This document shows positions 18,034 to 27,087 of a stretch of DNA of 64,000 nt, piece after piece (position 1 is the stretch's first letter; each line of letters starts with the position of its first letter). A program made the position numbers and the translations under genes. The notes under the pieces are model-generated. The model searched no databases, was not told the origin of the DNA, and saw only the letters and a program-made list of their open reading frames with translations. This DNA is from Carboxylicivirga longa (GTDB lineage: Bacteria; Bacteroidota; Bacteroidia; Bacteroidales; Marinilabiliaceae), in assembly GCF_050589825.1 (NCBI RefSeq), contig NZ_JBNGOZ010000023.1, positions 14,050 through 78,049 of the forward strand. Direction: 5' to 3'.

Positions 18034-18836
18034 CTAATCTAATACTTCGTATATCGCGTAATTATCATACAGACCTTTAGCGGGTACCATCAAACGTATG
18101 GCCGTTTGGCCACCTTTCAGATAAGCATCTTCCATATCATCAACAAATTCAAAACTTAACTTACCATCGATGTACCACTCTATGGTGTTTTTATATTTAA
18201 CAACTTTCAGGTGATGCTTTCCCATTTTATTGTTGAGCAAGAAATCTACTCCTTTAATGGTTAAACGCCGCCCCGGCCTGGAGCAAAAAAGGAAATACGG
18301 TAGTTATACAGGTCGCTCTTGGTATACTGCGCTGCCACCCCCCAACGTTTTTTCAGATCCTCATCAAACACATCCTGACCTTCGTTACCTGTGCAGCTAA
18401 ACATGAGCATATGAAGTGCATTTTCGCTCAGGCTTTGAAAATCACATTCGATAATATAGTTATCAGGGGTTTTAAATTTGTTCCAAAATACGAGGTGTCC
18501 TCCCCTAAAAATACCACCGGCATAGTAATCTCTAACAGATTCGCCAATATCGTTGCGCATAGCCGCTTCAACGTCATCGTAATAGTTTTCTCCCAATCCA
18601 CTAAATGGCTGACCATTTTCCTCAAACCAGGCGTTGGCTACTTCATAATATTTCGAATGAAGCAATAACTGGCCATCCTGCAAGCTGGCTACTCCTGGTC
18701 CTTCCATCACCCAATCTTTCAAATCATCCGCCGAAGAAAAATCACAGCTATATACCCGTTTTGTTGTATAGTTCTGGGCCTGAGAAAAGGAGGACACTCC
18801 AACCATAAATAAGAGCATAAAGAAACGCATTATCAT
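18034..18836 (-). pseudogene. DUF1961-like secreted protein, interrupted by a 1-base frameshift
   Basis: Two adjacent frames read as one protein. The 5' part (18836 down to 18261) has a signal peptide (about 1-20) and ends '...YRISFFAPGRGGV' followed by a stop. The 3' part continues in another frame as 'RRLTIKGVDFLLNNKMGKHH' to the end at 18034. Adding one base to the run CCCC at 18271-18274 (GGGG on the coding strand) would restore a single 267-residue frame. The combined sequence, with 'EWYIDGKLSFEFVDD' near its end, looks like DUF1961-type jelly-roll proteins found in polysaccharide loci. Either the gene is inactivated or the base is a sequencing error. The function of the family is not established. 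Confidence 0.7.
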
Positions 18837-18931
18837 ATTTTCTTATTTTAAATTCTGGACAAGCCTATTCAGAAGTCGTATAGCGAATGCGTAATTAAAA
18901 ACGATAGGATTCAACTATTTTACACCTGTAT

Positions 18932-18976
18932 CAAAAAAAAAGCCGGGCTGCTTATTTTATTATAAACAACCCGGCT
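18932..18976 (-). terminator. Terminator after the PL8 lyase gene (- strand)
   Basis: Read on the - strand, a GC-rich stem (18963-18976 with 18941-18954, 14 bp including G-U pairs, 6-base loop) is followed by nine Ts. It lies 12 bases beyond the lyase stop. Confidence 0.8.
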
Positions 18977-18987
18977 CCCAGCGCTAC

Positions 18988-21900
18988 CTACTTTTTCTCT
19001 CGCAATGGTAAATCGATGCTTTTACCGTCTTTACAATATATTTTAAACCGGGTTTGTGCATCCGTGTAATCATAGTTAAGTAATTCATAAACATAAGCCG
19101 CCGGCTTCCAATGCCCCTTCAAGCTTATTGTAACAATACTTCCTTGCGACCATTCATGAACAATATCGCCTGGCATCACCGACATGTTATGGTTCCACTT
19201 CTTCAGTTTTAAATCAGGGTTAGCTACCGTTAAACATGCATTGTGTTTATCCTGTTGGATGTATAACATCACCGGGGTATCCACCGATGCCACTAATCCC
19301 TTATGTACTGGTGCATCAGCATTAAAGATGGCGTAAGCACATGCGTTGCTGGCATGATGCTTTACAATATGTGCCGAGGCATCGCGTTGCAATACTTCGT
19401 ACCCCTTGTTAGTTTTTCTTGTTAAGGCCTTATCAACCGGCTCATCCATTAAAATCAGGTATTCATAACCTTCTGCTTTTGGCTGCTTGCCATGGTTTAA
19501 CCAGGCTTTAACATGTGGTGCCGTTATTGGTTTATATTTGCCTCCTGCTATCTTCTGCAGCGAAGCCTGATTTTTTTGCTCTAATATCACATTAAAAGCT
19601 TCCGGGATGATGTAGTGAATGCCTTGGGCATCGGTAAGCACACCGCCCTTTAAATTCTTAGTCAACGATAAGGATTCACCAATGGACTCTCCATTCAATA
19701 ACGTGGCCCTGTCGGGTATACCATGCTCACCAATATTCGTTTGAAACAAGGTGGTAATAGTTGCATAGTCCTTATCATCATTACTAATGTTTGAGCCTAA
19801 ACACACAATCTCACCATCGAAAAAGAAATAGGATTTACGTGCTCTAAAACTGGCATCGAACAAGTTTTTATCCGGTGATGGCTGCACATCATCGCGTAAT
19901 TCCATGGCAAATACACCGTTTTTACCTTCTGCTGTTAGGCCACGTGCAAAAGTTGTTTCGGTAAAACTACGGTGAAAACCCTCTTTGTACTTCTCTGTTG
20001 GTTTGTTTTTAAAATACACCTTATCAATAGGCATAGCTTTAGTAGTGGCCCCGGGCAAGTACCCCCAATGGAAACCACTGTTCTGTTCCATTCCAGCGGC
20101 TTTCATGCCTCCGCCCGGCGATGATTTAAACAGGAACATGGCACCATGACTCAGGTAGCGGCCTAAATTGTTCTCGCCTTTATGACCGGTTTCGTAGTCC
20201 CAAACATATTTGTCGTAACCTTTTACCGTAGCTAACCAATTATCGCGACGATGCACGGACAAGCTGGAGTAAGGTAAACTGTAATTCCCGTCTTCCGGTT
20301 GTAAAACCCTGTCGCCCATTTTCTTGTTCAACGTCACCATTAGGTTGATGGTGCCATAGGTACCAGAATAGGTTAAAGCAGGGGTTAATATACCTTTTAC
20401 ACTTTCTTGAGGACTTAATTTATACAAATAGTTAAAGACGGCTGCCATTTGCTCATCTTCAACCACTTTATCATTGAGGCTCATAAAGGCATAAGCTGGT
20501 AACATAAATCGATCAATCCCTGTATTTTTATATGGGAAACGACCTCCAACACCCATGTGTAAATCCAGACCATGGGCAATCTCATATTGACGCACTAAGG
20601 TCTTTTTTAGAGTAGTCTGGGTATCGGCCGATAAAGCGAAGTCTGTTTCATTCAACATCCAGCTAATCATGGCTATGGTATTAATGGCCGACACACCATA
20701 GGCATTTAAATAGGTGCCACGGTGGTGAAAGATCGAATAGTCAGGCTTTACTGTATCGGAATAGCCAGGAGCAAAGGCCGTGACGTAATCCATGTACATT
20801 TTAAACTCATTCAGCATTTGAACTTTTTGCGGACCATCAGACATTAACAAAACAGTTATCAACTTAGCCAATGCGCCTCCGCGTACCATATCCGTATTTT
20901 CCCCTTTCGACTGGTCGCAATCGATGATATTCCCAATGCGTGTGTGCCAGGCCAGGCACTTTTGGTGCTGCTCCAGCATTTCCTTTGGCAAATCGTTGCG
21001 CATCAAAAACAAGGATATAGCATACGAATTAAGACGAATAATGTGATCCACGGTTCCTAAAGCACTACCAGCCTGCCAACCCTGATCGGATAAGTAATTA
21101 TATAGCATCAATAATTTTTCCTGTGATTCGCTTGCCTTATTGAGGCGGTAATCCATGGCCAAAGGAAACAAAGTATTTTGCATTACTCTCTGGAAGTTTT
21201 GCCCATTTTGGGTCCCGTGCTCATCGCGGCAGGTATAAAGTGGAATACCATTAACCATGCCTCCCTGTTCGCTCAACTGCAATTTATTATATGCCGCAAT
21301 AGCTTTCTTTGTCTGCCGTGCAGTTTCCTTTTTCAGATTGATACCATGGCTTTGCCAGTCCGTATCATTTCCACCAAGAATTATGTATTCTAACCGCTCT
21401 TCTATCTCACTAGAAATACCTGACGCATTAGACCCGCTGTGAGATGCTGTCAAAAAAGATTCATACTTTTGGTAGGGTTTTAAAATCTCGTAGCTATCGG
21501 AACGAACCTGCGCCTTATTATTCACAAACACTTGATCGGAGTGACGCTTATAGCTAACAAACTCAAGCAATTGAAAGTGATCGATAAACAGCGTTCCTTT
21601 AGACGGACCCTTTTGTGGCTTGGCAATAAGACTCTGCATCTGTTGACTCCCTTTGTAATCTGGAATCAGGGCATCTTCATTAAACTGCACCCAAACAGCT
21701 CGCCAACCGGTAAAGTTAAGGTTAATGGCAAATCGATATTTGGGATTGTCTAAGGCAGCTTTTGCATTGCTTCCTACTTGAAAAACCATCTCACCGTCAA
21801 TAGCTTCTGACTGATAAACCCACATTTTAATGCCACCGTAATAGCCTTCTTTATAAAAGGCCGGCTCATAGTTTTCCGGCTGGCCACCACCATATTTACT

Positions 21901-22176
21901 GGTTGCCTTTTCCAATCCTTCAAGCTGATTGACACTAAGGATATCACCCTTTTTCCAATTCCACATAAGCGAATGGCGTCCTTGCTTTTGATGCCTATCA
22001 GACTGCACAAGTCGACCTTTTTTGGCCTGCCAATTGTGATATTCGCTGGCCTGTTCAAAACCAATTTTATGAATGACGATATCGCCCTTAATTTTCATGT
22101 TACCCTTTTCAATGGCCCCCATTTGGTTCACTCCTAAAACAAGACCGATGAGTAATGTAAATAGCTTTTTAAACAT
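18988..22176 (-). CDS. PL8-family chondroitin-type lyase with N-terminal lyase jelly roll
   Basis: A 1062-residue protein laid out like chondroitin ABC lyase. It has a signal peptide (1-21), an N-terminal carbohydrate-binding-like jelly roll (about 32-210, with 'SLMWNWKKGD' and 'GWRAVWVQF'), the helical toroid (about 230-590) and the beta-sandwich domains. The catalytic loop is 'VKPDYSIFHHRGTYLNAY' (476-493), with H485 and Y493 as the probable base and acid; R546 is in 'VGGRFPYK'. There is no T9SS tail, so it is likely periplasmic. It lies 17 bases after the next lyase in the same - strand unit and has its own terminator. The substrate is likely chondroitin/dermatan sulfate or hyaluronan, by family and by the surrounding GH88 and sulfatases. 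Confidence 0.9.
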   Translation of the reverse strand: MFKKLFTLLIGLVLGVNQMGAIEKGNMKIKGDIVIHKIGFEQASEYHNWQAKKGRLVQSDRHQKQGRHSLMWNWKKGDILSVNQLEGLEKATSKYGGGQPENYEPAFYKEGYYGGIKMWVYQSEAIDGEMVFQVGSNAKAALDNPKYRFAINLNFTGWRAVWVQFNEDALIPDYKGSQQMQSLIAKPQKGPSKGTLFIDHFQLLEFVSYKRHSDQVFVNNKAQVRSDSYEILKPYQKYESFLTASHSGSNASGISSEIEERLEYIILGGNDTDWQSHGINLKKETARQTKKAIAAYNKLQLSEQGGMVNGIPLYTCRDEHGTQNGQNFQRVMQNTLFPLAMDYRLNKASESQEKLLMLYNYLSDQGWQAGSALGTVDHIIRLNSYAISLFLMRNDLPKEMLEQHQKCLAWHTRIGNIIDCDQSKGENTDMVRGGALAKLITVLLMSDGPQKVQMLNEFKMYMDYVTAFAPGYSDTVKPDYSIFHHRGTYLNAYGVSAINTIAMISWMLNETDFALSADTQTTLKKTLVRQYEIAHGLDLHMGVGGRFPYKNTGIDRFMLPAYAFMSLNDKVVEDEQMAAVFNYLYKLSPQESVKGILTPALTYSGTYGTINLMVTLNKKMGDRVLQPEDGNYSLPYSSLSVHRRDNWLATVKGYDKYVWDYETGHKGENNLGRYLSHGAMFLFKSSPGGGMKAAGMEQNSGFHWGYLPGATTKAMPIDKVYFKNKPTEKYKEGFHRSFTETTFARGLTAEGKNGVFAMELRDDVQPSPDKNLFDASFRARKSYFFFDGEIVCLGSNISNDDKDYATITTLFQTNIGEHGIPDRATLLNGESIGESLSLTKNLKGGVLTDAQGIHYIIPEAFNVILEQKNQASLQKIAGGKYKPITAPHVKAWLNHGKQPKAEGYEYLILMDEPVDKALTRKTNKGYEVLQRDASAHIVKHHASNACAYAIFNADAPVHKGLVASVDTPVMLYIQQDKHNACLTVANPDLKLKKWNHNMSVMPGDIVHEWSQGSIVTISLKGHWKPAAYVYELLNYDYTDAQTRFKIYCKDGKSIDLPLREKK

Positions 22177-22193
22177 GTAATATTAATTTGATT

Positions 22194-25100
22194 TTAGTTA
22201 GTTGTGTTTTTTATAACTTTCGTTCTGGTGCATTGCTCACCATTGATGCATTCGAGGATATATATACCATTGCTAAGCCTCACTAAATCAAATGAAGTGG
22301 CGCTACTGGCCATCCTTATTAATCGACCGTTTAAATTGTATAAAGCAGCTGTCTCGGCCTGAGGGAAATTTACAATACCTGCTGTTGGATTGGGCCAAAC
22401 AAGGTACTGGTTATTGCCCCCGGGAGCAATGCTGTTGACCGAGTCTTTTTTTAGCTCAAAATCATACGTTTCTGCATCGTGGGTTTCTATTTGAAGCACA
22501 GTTGAAGCACTCGTCACCGATCTAATGCTAACATTATCGGGTAAATTATCAGCCGCCCAGGCACCTTTAAGGGTAAGTTCAAGCCACTGTGTTGGAAACG
22601 GTCCGAATAAGTCATCAAACGATTTTACATCACCGATATCCTGAGGCTTGCTTCGGTTAAAATCCGGATTACAAACACTTAGCTGCTTTCTACCATCAGC
22701 ATGATTCGATACCATCAGCATTAGCGGTAAAGATGAACTGTGCACAAAAGCATCATTCGTTTGCTCATTGGGTTCAAACAAGGCGTATCCTGTTTGGTCT
22801 AAAGCAATATGCTTCACAATATGGGCCTTTGCATCGTGTTGTATTATTTCATAAACAGGGTTATCATCCATGGCATCCAGTTCCTCTTGTGTTGTTTCCA
22901 TCAAAACAAGGTATTCGTAGTTATTTCGATAACCATGATTCATCCAGGCCGTTAAAACATCGCCGTTACTGGCTTTGCAACGCATGGTTTCGGATTGGCG
23001 GTTTTGAAGCACTATATTCAAACCGTTGTCGTTGGGCACATAAATGCCCTTCCCCTGATTATCGAGCAGTGTGGCATACCCTCCAGTGGCATTATACACG
23101 TAGTTATCACTGGTAATCGGTTCGCCATTCACCTTGTATGCATAGCCCGAAGATGATATAACATTCTGCAAGATGGTGGATTCGGTTTTGCCCTTCAGAG
23201 CAGATGCAATATTTGAACCAAGGCACACCATCACACCCGGTTGGAAGAAGAACACCGATTTTTTAAAGGCCAAACGTGTGCCATAGTTAACATCGTTAAA
23301 TTCCATCGCCCATAGGCCTGTTTTATTTTCCTGCTCTACCCCACCAACAAAAGTATTGGGTGTAAACATGCGCTGCTGGTCCGACTTAAGCTGGTGAAGT
23401 TCCATGTTAAGAGTGGTTGTACCTGGAACTCGACTCCAATCCCAACCTTTATTATAGTCGTGCCCACTGCGCACCATCGATGGATAAGGCGTCTGATTAT
23501 TAATAATCTCCATCTGACCATAACTATCGTAACGGCCATAGGCATTTTCATTATTACCACTCTCGTAGTCCCACACATAAGCGCTGGTACCTTTTAGCGA
23601 AACAAACCAATTAGCATCTCTGAAAACAGCCATTGCAGCATATGGCTTTATCCATAATCCAGAGGCGTTTTCGGCTGCCTCCACACCGTGGGTCTCTACA
23701 TCCAGTATAGCCTCTATTTCGCCTGGTGTATTAAAATAGGTGATGCTCATAGAGGCTTTGTTTACCAAATCTTTACTGGGCTGATGCTGAGGTTTCCAAT
23801 AGGCCATGGCAGCCGAAGCCAGCTCTTCATCCAATGCATCCTCACTCATACATTGCGCCATATAAGCCATGGGTGTAAGCATACCAGTCACCTTTTCGAG
23901 CCCACTGATTCGACCACTAACTCCTTTGGGCACATCATAAAAACCGGTAATCGTGCGGTAGTTCAACAGGTATTTTTTAACCGTCTGCTTGGCCTCATGA
24001 TCTGCATCGAAAGCAGTATGACGCAAAAAATACAAAACCTGACTCATAATGTGCACACCGTTATTAGAATATGCATTCATGTAGGGGCCCCGATGATGGT
24101 ATCCCATACCATCTGGTTTAATTCCACCCGTCCACCCCTGGAAGGTTCTCAGGTTACGGTTAATCCATTGCGTATAATGATTCATATACTGAACCTTAGT
24201 GGGATTATTGTTATCCATCATCAGTATATACATCAGACGCATAAGAGTTGCCGACCTAAAATCATCAACACTGACTTCCAAGGTATTGTCGAGCGGCGCA
24301 AAAATAATATTGAAATAGCACAGCCAATGAAGCGTGGCCATCTCCCGATCTAAAATAGTTTTTCCATCTTTCCATGGAATCGTTTTTAAATCATCATGCA
24401 GGAGGTAAACAGAATATGCCCAAGCCGCGGTTCGAAGCTTCTGGTGGTCGGTGGTTTCCATGGCACTGCCTGCTGCCCAGCCCTGATCGTGCATATAATC
24501 ATACAGTAGTAACAGCTTTTCTTTACTCGCCTGAGTGCCATTCACCCGATAGTCAAGAGCCAATTGCAAACATAGTTTCTCACCCATGTCTCGCCCAAAT
24601 TTAGGACCATGAGGCGACTTATTGCTAAACAAGCCCGGCCCATGAATACGACCTTGTTCATCCTGACTAAGCGCCAAATTATTAAAGAGATTCACACCAC
24701 TACTGATGTATCTACTTCGAGCAGCCAGGCGCGCTTGCATATGCTTGCTTGCGGTATAATTATCCGTACCGAGCAACCAGTTGTTGAAGCGCAATGCAAT
24801 AGCGTTGAAGGCTTGTTTGCTGACATCCGATACAACATCGGGTCGTGCTGCTGTTGGTTGCGGATAGCGCTGTTGGTATATTAAGCTGGCCCACTCGTCT
24901 TTTACTTCTTCATCATCGGCATAAGGATAGGGGTGAGCATACTGGTAACTCGGCGAACGTTTATAGCTGATGCTTGATTTAAACTCAACAATATCGAAAA
25001 ATAACTCGCCAGAATTGGCCGTATTAGGTGATCGTATTTCCATTTTGCTTAAACGCACCTGGGTATCAGCGACTGCAATATCATCCCAAAACCGAACCCA

Positions 25101-25517
25101 CAAACCACGCCAACCGACAAAATTTATACGGTAATAAAACTGGCATTTTAGCCTGTTGAAGGCATCATAAAACCGAAACTCGATACTGTCGTTAATATCT
25201 GCACTGCTATACAGCCATATATGCATCCCGGCATTTTTCTCACTACTTGCTACCTCAAGTGAACGATCTGTCACCACAATTTTAGCATCTTTTTGCCAAC
25301 TCCACTTTAACGATTGCTGTCCTTGCTTATAACGTTCTGTGGAGGTTTCTATCAATCCACCACCTTCCGTTTTCCAGTTTGAGGGTAAATCGTTTTCAAA
25401 GGTTTCACAATTATCAAAGGTATTTGATTCTATAAACGTTTGAGCAACAACTAACGAATTAAGGCCTATTCTAAAAAAGAGGACTACAAGTAAAAAACAA
25501 TGTGCTGAATATTGCAT
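22194..25517 (-). CDS. PL8-family lyase with N-terminal jelly roll and T9SS sorting tail
   Basis: A 1107-residue lyase. It has a signal peptide (about 1-26), a lyase N-terminal jelly roll (about 30-185, 'SLKWSWQKDA' and 'GWRGLWVRFW'), a PL8 toroid from about 230, and a beta-sandwich. The catalytic loop 'IKPDGMGYHHRGPYMNAY' (466-483) gives H475 and Y483; R536 sits in 'GVSGRISG'. The last 75 residues form a T9SS sorting domain ('YLVWPNPTAGIVNF', 'SNGIYILECINGEQCTRTKV'), predicting surface display or release. It shares its N-terminal domain type with the downstream lyase but not its export tail, so the pair could divide the work between outside and periplasm. It starts 442 bases after the EEP gene end. 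Confidence 0.9.
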   Translation of the reverse strand: MQYSAHCFLLVVLFFRIGLNSLVVAQTFIESNTFDNCETFENDLPSNWKTEGGGLIETSTERYKQGQQSLKWSWQKDAKIVVTDRSLEVASSEKNAGMHIWLYSSADINDSIEFRFYDAFNRLKCQFYYRINFVGWRGLWVRFWDDIAVADTQVRLSKMEIRSPNTANSGELFFDIVEFKSSISYKRSPSYQYAHPYPYADDEEVKDEWASLIYQQRYPQPTAARPDVVSDVSKQAFNAIALRFNNWLLGTDNYTASKHMQARLAARSRYISSGVNLFNNLALSQDEQGRIHGPGLFSNKSPHGPKFGRDMGEKLCLQLALDYRVNGTQASKEKLLLLYDYMHDQGWAAGSAMETTDHQKLRTAAWAYSVYLLHDDLKTIPWKDGKTILDREMATLHWLCYFNIIFAPLDNTLEVSVDDFRSATLMRLMYILMMDNNNPTKVQYMNHYTQWINRNLRTFQGWTGGIKPDGMGYHHRGPYMNAYSNNGVHIMSQVLYFLRHTAFDADHEAKQTVKKYLLNYRTITGFYDVPKGVSGRISGLEKVTGMLTPMAYMAQCMSEDALDEELASAAMAYWKPQHQPSKDLVNKASMSITYFNTPGEIEAILDVETHGVEAAENASGLWIKPYAAMAVFRDANWFVSLKGTSAYVWDYESGNNENAYGRYDSYGQMEIINNQTPYPSMVRSGHDYNKGWDWSRVPGTTTLNMELHQLKSDQQRMFTPNTFVGGVEQENKTGLWAMEFNDVNYGTRLAFKKSVFFFQPGVMVCLGSNIASALKGKTESTILQNVISSSGYAYKVNGEPITSDNYVYNATGGYATLLDNQGKGIYVPNDNGLNIVLQNRQSETMRCKASNGDVLTAWMNHGYRNNYEYLVLMETTQEELDAMDDNPVYEIIQHDAKAHIVKHIALDQTGYALFEPNEQTNDAFVHSSSLPLMLMVSNHADGRKQLSVCNPDFNRSKPQDIGDVKSFDDLFGPFPTQWLELTLKGAWAADNLPDNVSIRSVTSASTVLQIETHDAETYDFELKKDSVNSIAPGGNNQYLVWPNPTAGIVNFPQAETAALYNLNGRLIRMASSATSFDLVRLSNGIYILECINGEQCTRTKVIKNTTN

Positions 25518-25960
25518 TGAAGATGTCTGTTTGGTGAACTAACTTCCTAAATGCAATATTAGACTCATTGCCCCAATGTGGCTTACACAAGTAACTAATT
25601 TAGTTTAAAATTGGTTGAAAAGTCTTTATGAACGGTCTTATTTTCTTCAAAAAGCAACGTAAGAGCTGCAAACTTCACGTTAATTATTAGAACCATTTTT
25701 ACACAACTAATCTCATGGAAAATCCAGATGCAAAATCCGAAAGTTTACAAAAACGAAGCGCTCATACTCAACAAACCAGGTGGTTATAAAATCCGTATTA
25801 ATGGCTGGCAGAGAGGCTAGCAAAATAAGAGCTCAACCAGTGAAAAAATAGGACTCATGCTTGATCAATTTATTATGATTTTTAAAGAAAGGGTTCAACT
25901 CTAATTAAGCTGAACCCTGATATTTTTACTTACACACTTAATGGGCTAGTGTCTCTTTTA
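25518..25960. other. Intergenic region between PL8 gene and EEP gene
   Basis: These 443 bases contain the EEP terminator (25884-25918) and presumably the promoter of the - strand lyase genes, although no clear TAnnTTTG box was found. On the + strand, 25726-25819 reads as a short protein-like stretch ending 'NKPGGYKIRINGWQRG' at a stop, which may be a small gene remnant or chance. Confidence 0.4.
25884..25918 (-). terminator. Terminator after the EEP-family gene
   Basis: On the - strand an 11-bp stem (25908-25918 with 25890-25900, one G-U pair, loop of 7) is followed by TTCTTT. It lies 42 bases beyond the EEP gene stop. Confidence 0.65.
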
Positions 25961-26998
25961 TTATTGTCCCAAATAGAACACGGCCGTCATTGGATAATGA
26001 TCAGAAAGAAAGCGAGTTGCTTCTTGATTATATATCTGTACTTTATTACACATTTTCGCCAACTTAGGACTGGCAAGTATGTAATCAATCCGCTCTCGGT
26101 CCCGTTCAACACTCTTTTTTGTTGCACTGTATTTGCCGATTAACGCTTTTGTTGGAAAGGTAAAAGCATCTTTTGTCTCTGTTCTATTCAAACAAACATC
26201 AATTGCCGGGCAAGCCAGAAATTCTGAAATTACTGAGTAGTCGAACTCACCATTTCGAAGATTGGAATATTTACTTTTCTTTTTACCCAAAAGCTTGGCT
26301 CTTAACTCATCTTTGTTTTCCAACCAATTGGCATCAAATGGTGAGTGTGAGTTAAAATCCCCCAGTATTATATAAGAATCTGAATTACTATTATCAATTT
26401 TCTCAGTTATCAACTTTGCTTCTTTCAATCTAAAGTCACTATCCGCTGGCGATAAATGGACGATATAAAAATCAATCCCGTAGGTTTCGCAATGCAATAA
26501 TCCGTGCCAGAAGGGCTTAATACTTTTCTCCTTAAGCCTGATCGGTTGGTTGGATGTCAGAGCGGTCGGATAACCTTTAGTTTTTAATAGTTGAACATAC
26601 TGATGTCCCCATTGCATAGCATCCTCCTTAAGTTGATCTTCAGTATAACCACACAGCTCCTGCAAAGCAAGTACATCTGGCTTTTGTTTTTTAACCCATT
26701 CTATCAGATTCGCCTTTCTTTCAGTGTCCTTTCCCCAGTCAAAGCCATTCCAAATATTGTAGGTCATCACTTTTATGGTCTTCTGCGCCTGTTTATTGGT
26801 TTCCAATGCCCTTGCAAAGCACTGTTCTTGTGCCTCATAAGGATCATTCAAGCTTGCCTGGTCATCCGAAGTAACGGGCATTGGCAGCTCAGGCGAAGTA
26901 ATTGCAGTGCACCATAAATTCTTATCCAAATTACCTTGAGCTAAAGAATTCGCACCAAAAAAAATGACCGCTATTAATACTAAAATTAGATTCCTCAT
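25961..26998 (-). CDS. Secreted endonuclease/exonuclease/phosphatase (EEP) family protein
   Basis: A 345-residue exported protein with a signal peptide (1-20). The EEP fold motifs appear in order: N81 in 'MTYNIWNG', E114 in 'ALQELCG', 'YIVHLSP', 'ILGDFNSHS', 'ERIDYILAS' and 'SDHYPM' near the end. These form the metal site of DNase I-like phosphoesterases. The superfamily covers nucleases, sphingomyelinases and inositol-phosphate phosphatases, and the substrate cannot be told from the sequence here. The gene lies 89 bases downstream of the GH88 gene and ends at a terminator, so it is the last member of the SusC/SusD-GH2-GH88 unit. A phosphoesterase in such a unit suggests a phosphate-bearing ligand such as a lipid head group or extracellular DNA; this is inference. 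Confidence 0.85.
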   Translation of the reverse strand: MRNLILVLIAVIFFGANSLAQGNLDKNLWCTAITSPELPMPVTSDDQASLNDPYEAQEQCFARALETNKQAQKTIKVMTYNIWNGFDWGKDTERKANLIEWVKKQKPDVLALQELCGYTEDQLKEDAMQWGHQYVQLLKTKGYPTALTSNQPIRLKEKSIKPFWHGLLHCETYGIDFYIVHLSPADSDFRLKEAKLITEKIDNSNSDSYIILGDFNSHSPFDANWLENKDELRAKLLGKKKSKYSNLRNGEFDYSVISEFLACPAIDVCLNRTETKDAFTFPTKALIGKYSATKKSVERDRERIDYILASPKLAKMCNKVQIYNQEATRFLSDHYPMTAVFYLGQ

Positions 26999-27087
26999 AA
27001 TCTTCTTTAAAATATCAAGTTATATAACTTTTGAAGGGCAAGCTTAATTATCCAATCTCTTACCCATTATTTATCAATTCAAATATT

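Noticed and set aside
23688..24353. A long + strand open frame of 221 codons
   Set aside because: It lies wholly antisense to the PL8 gene with clear catalytic motifs; a shadow frame.
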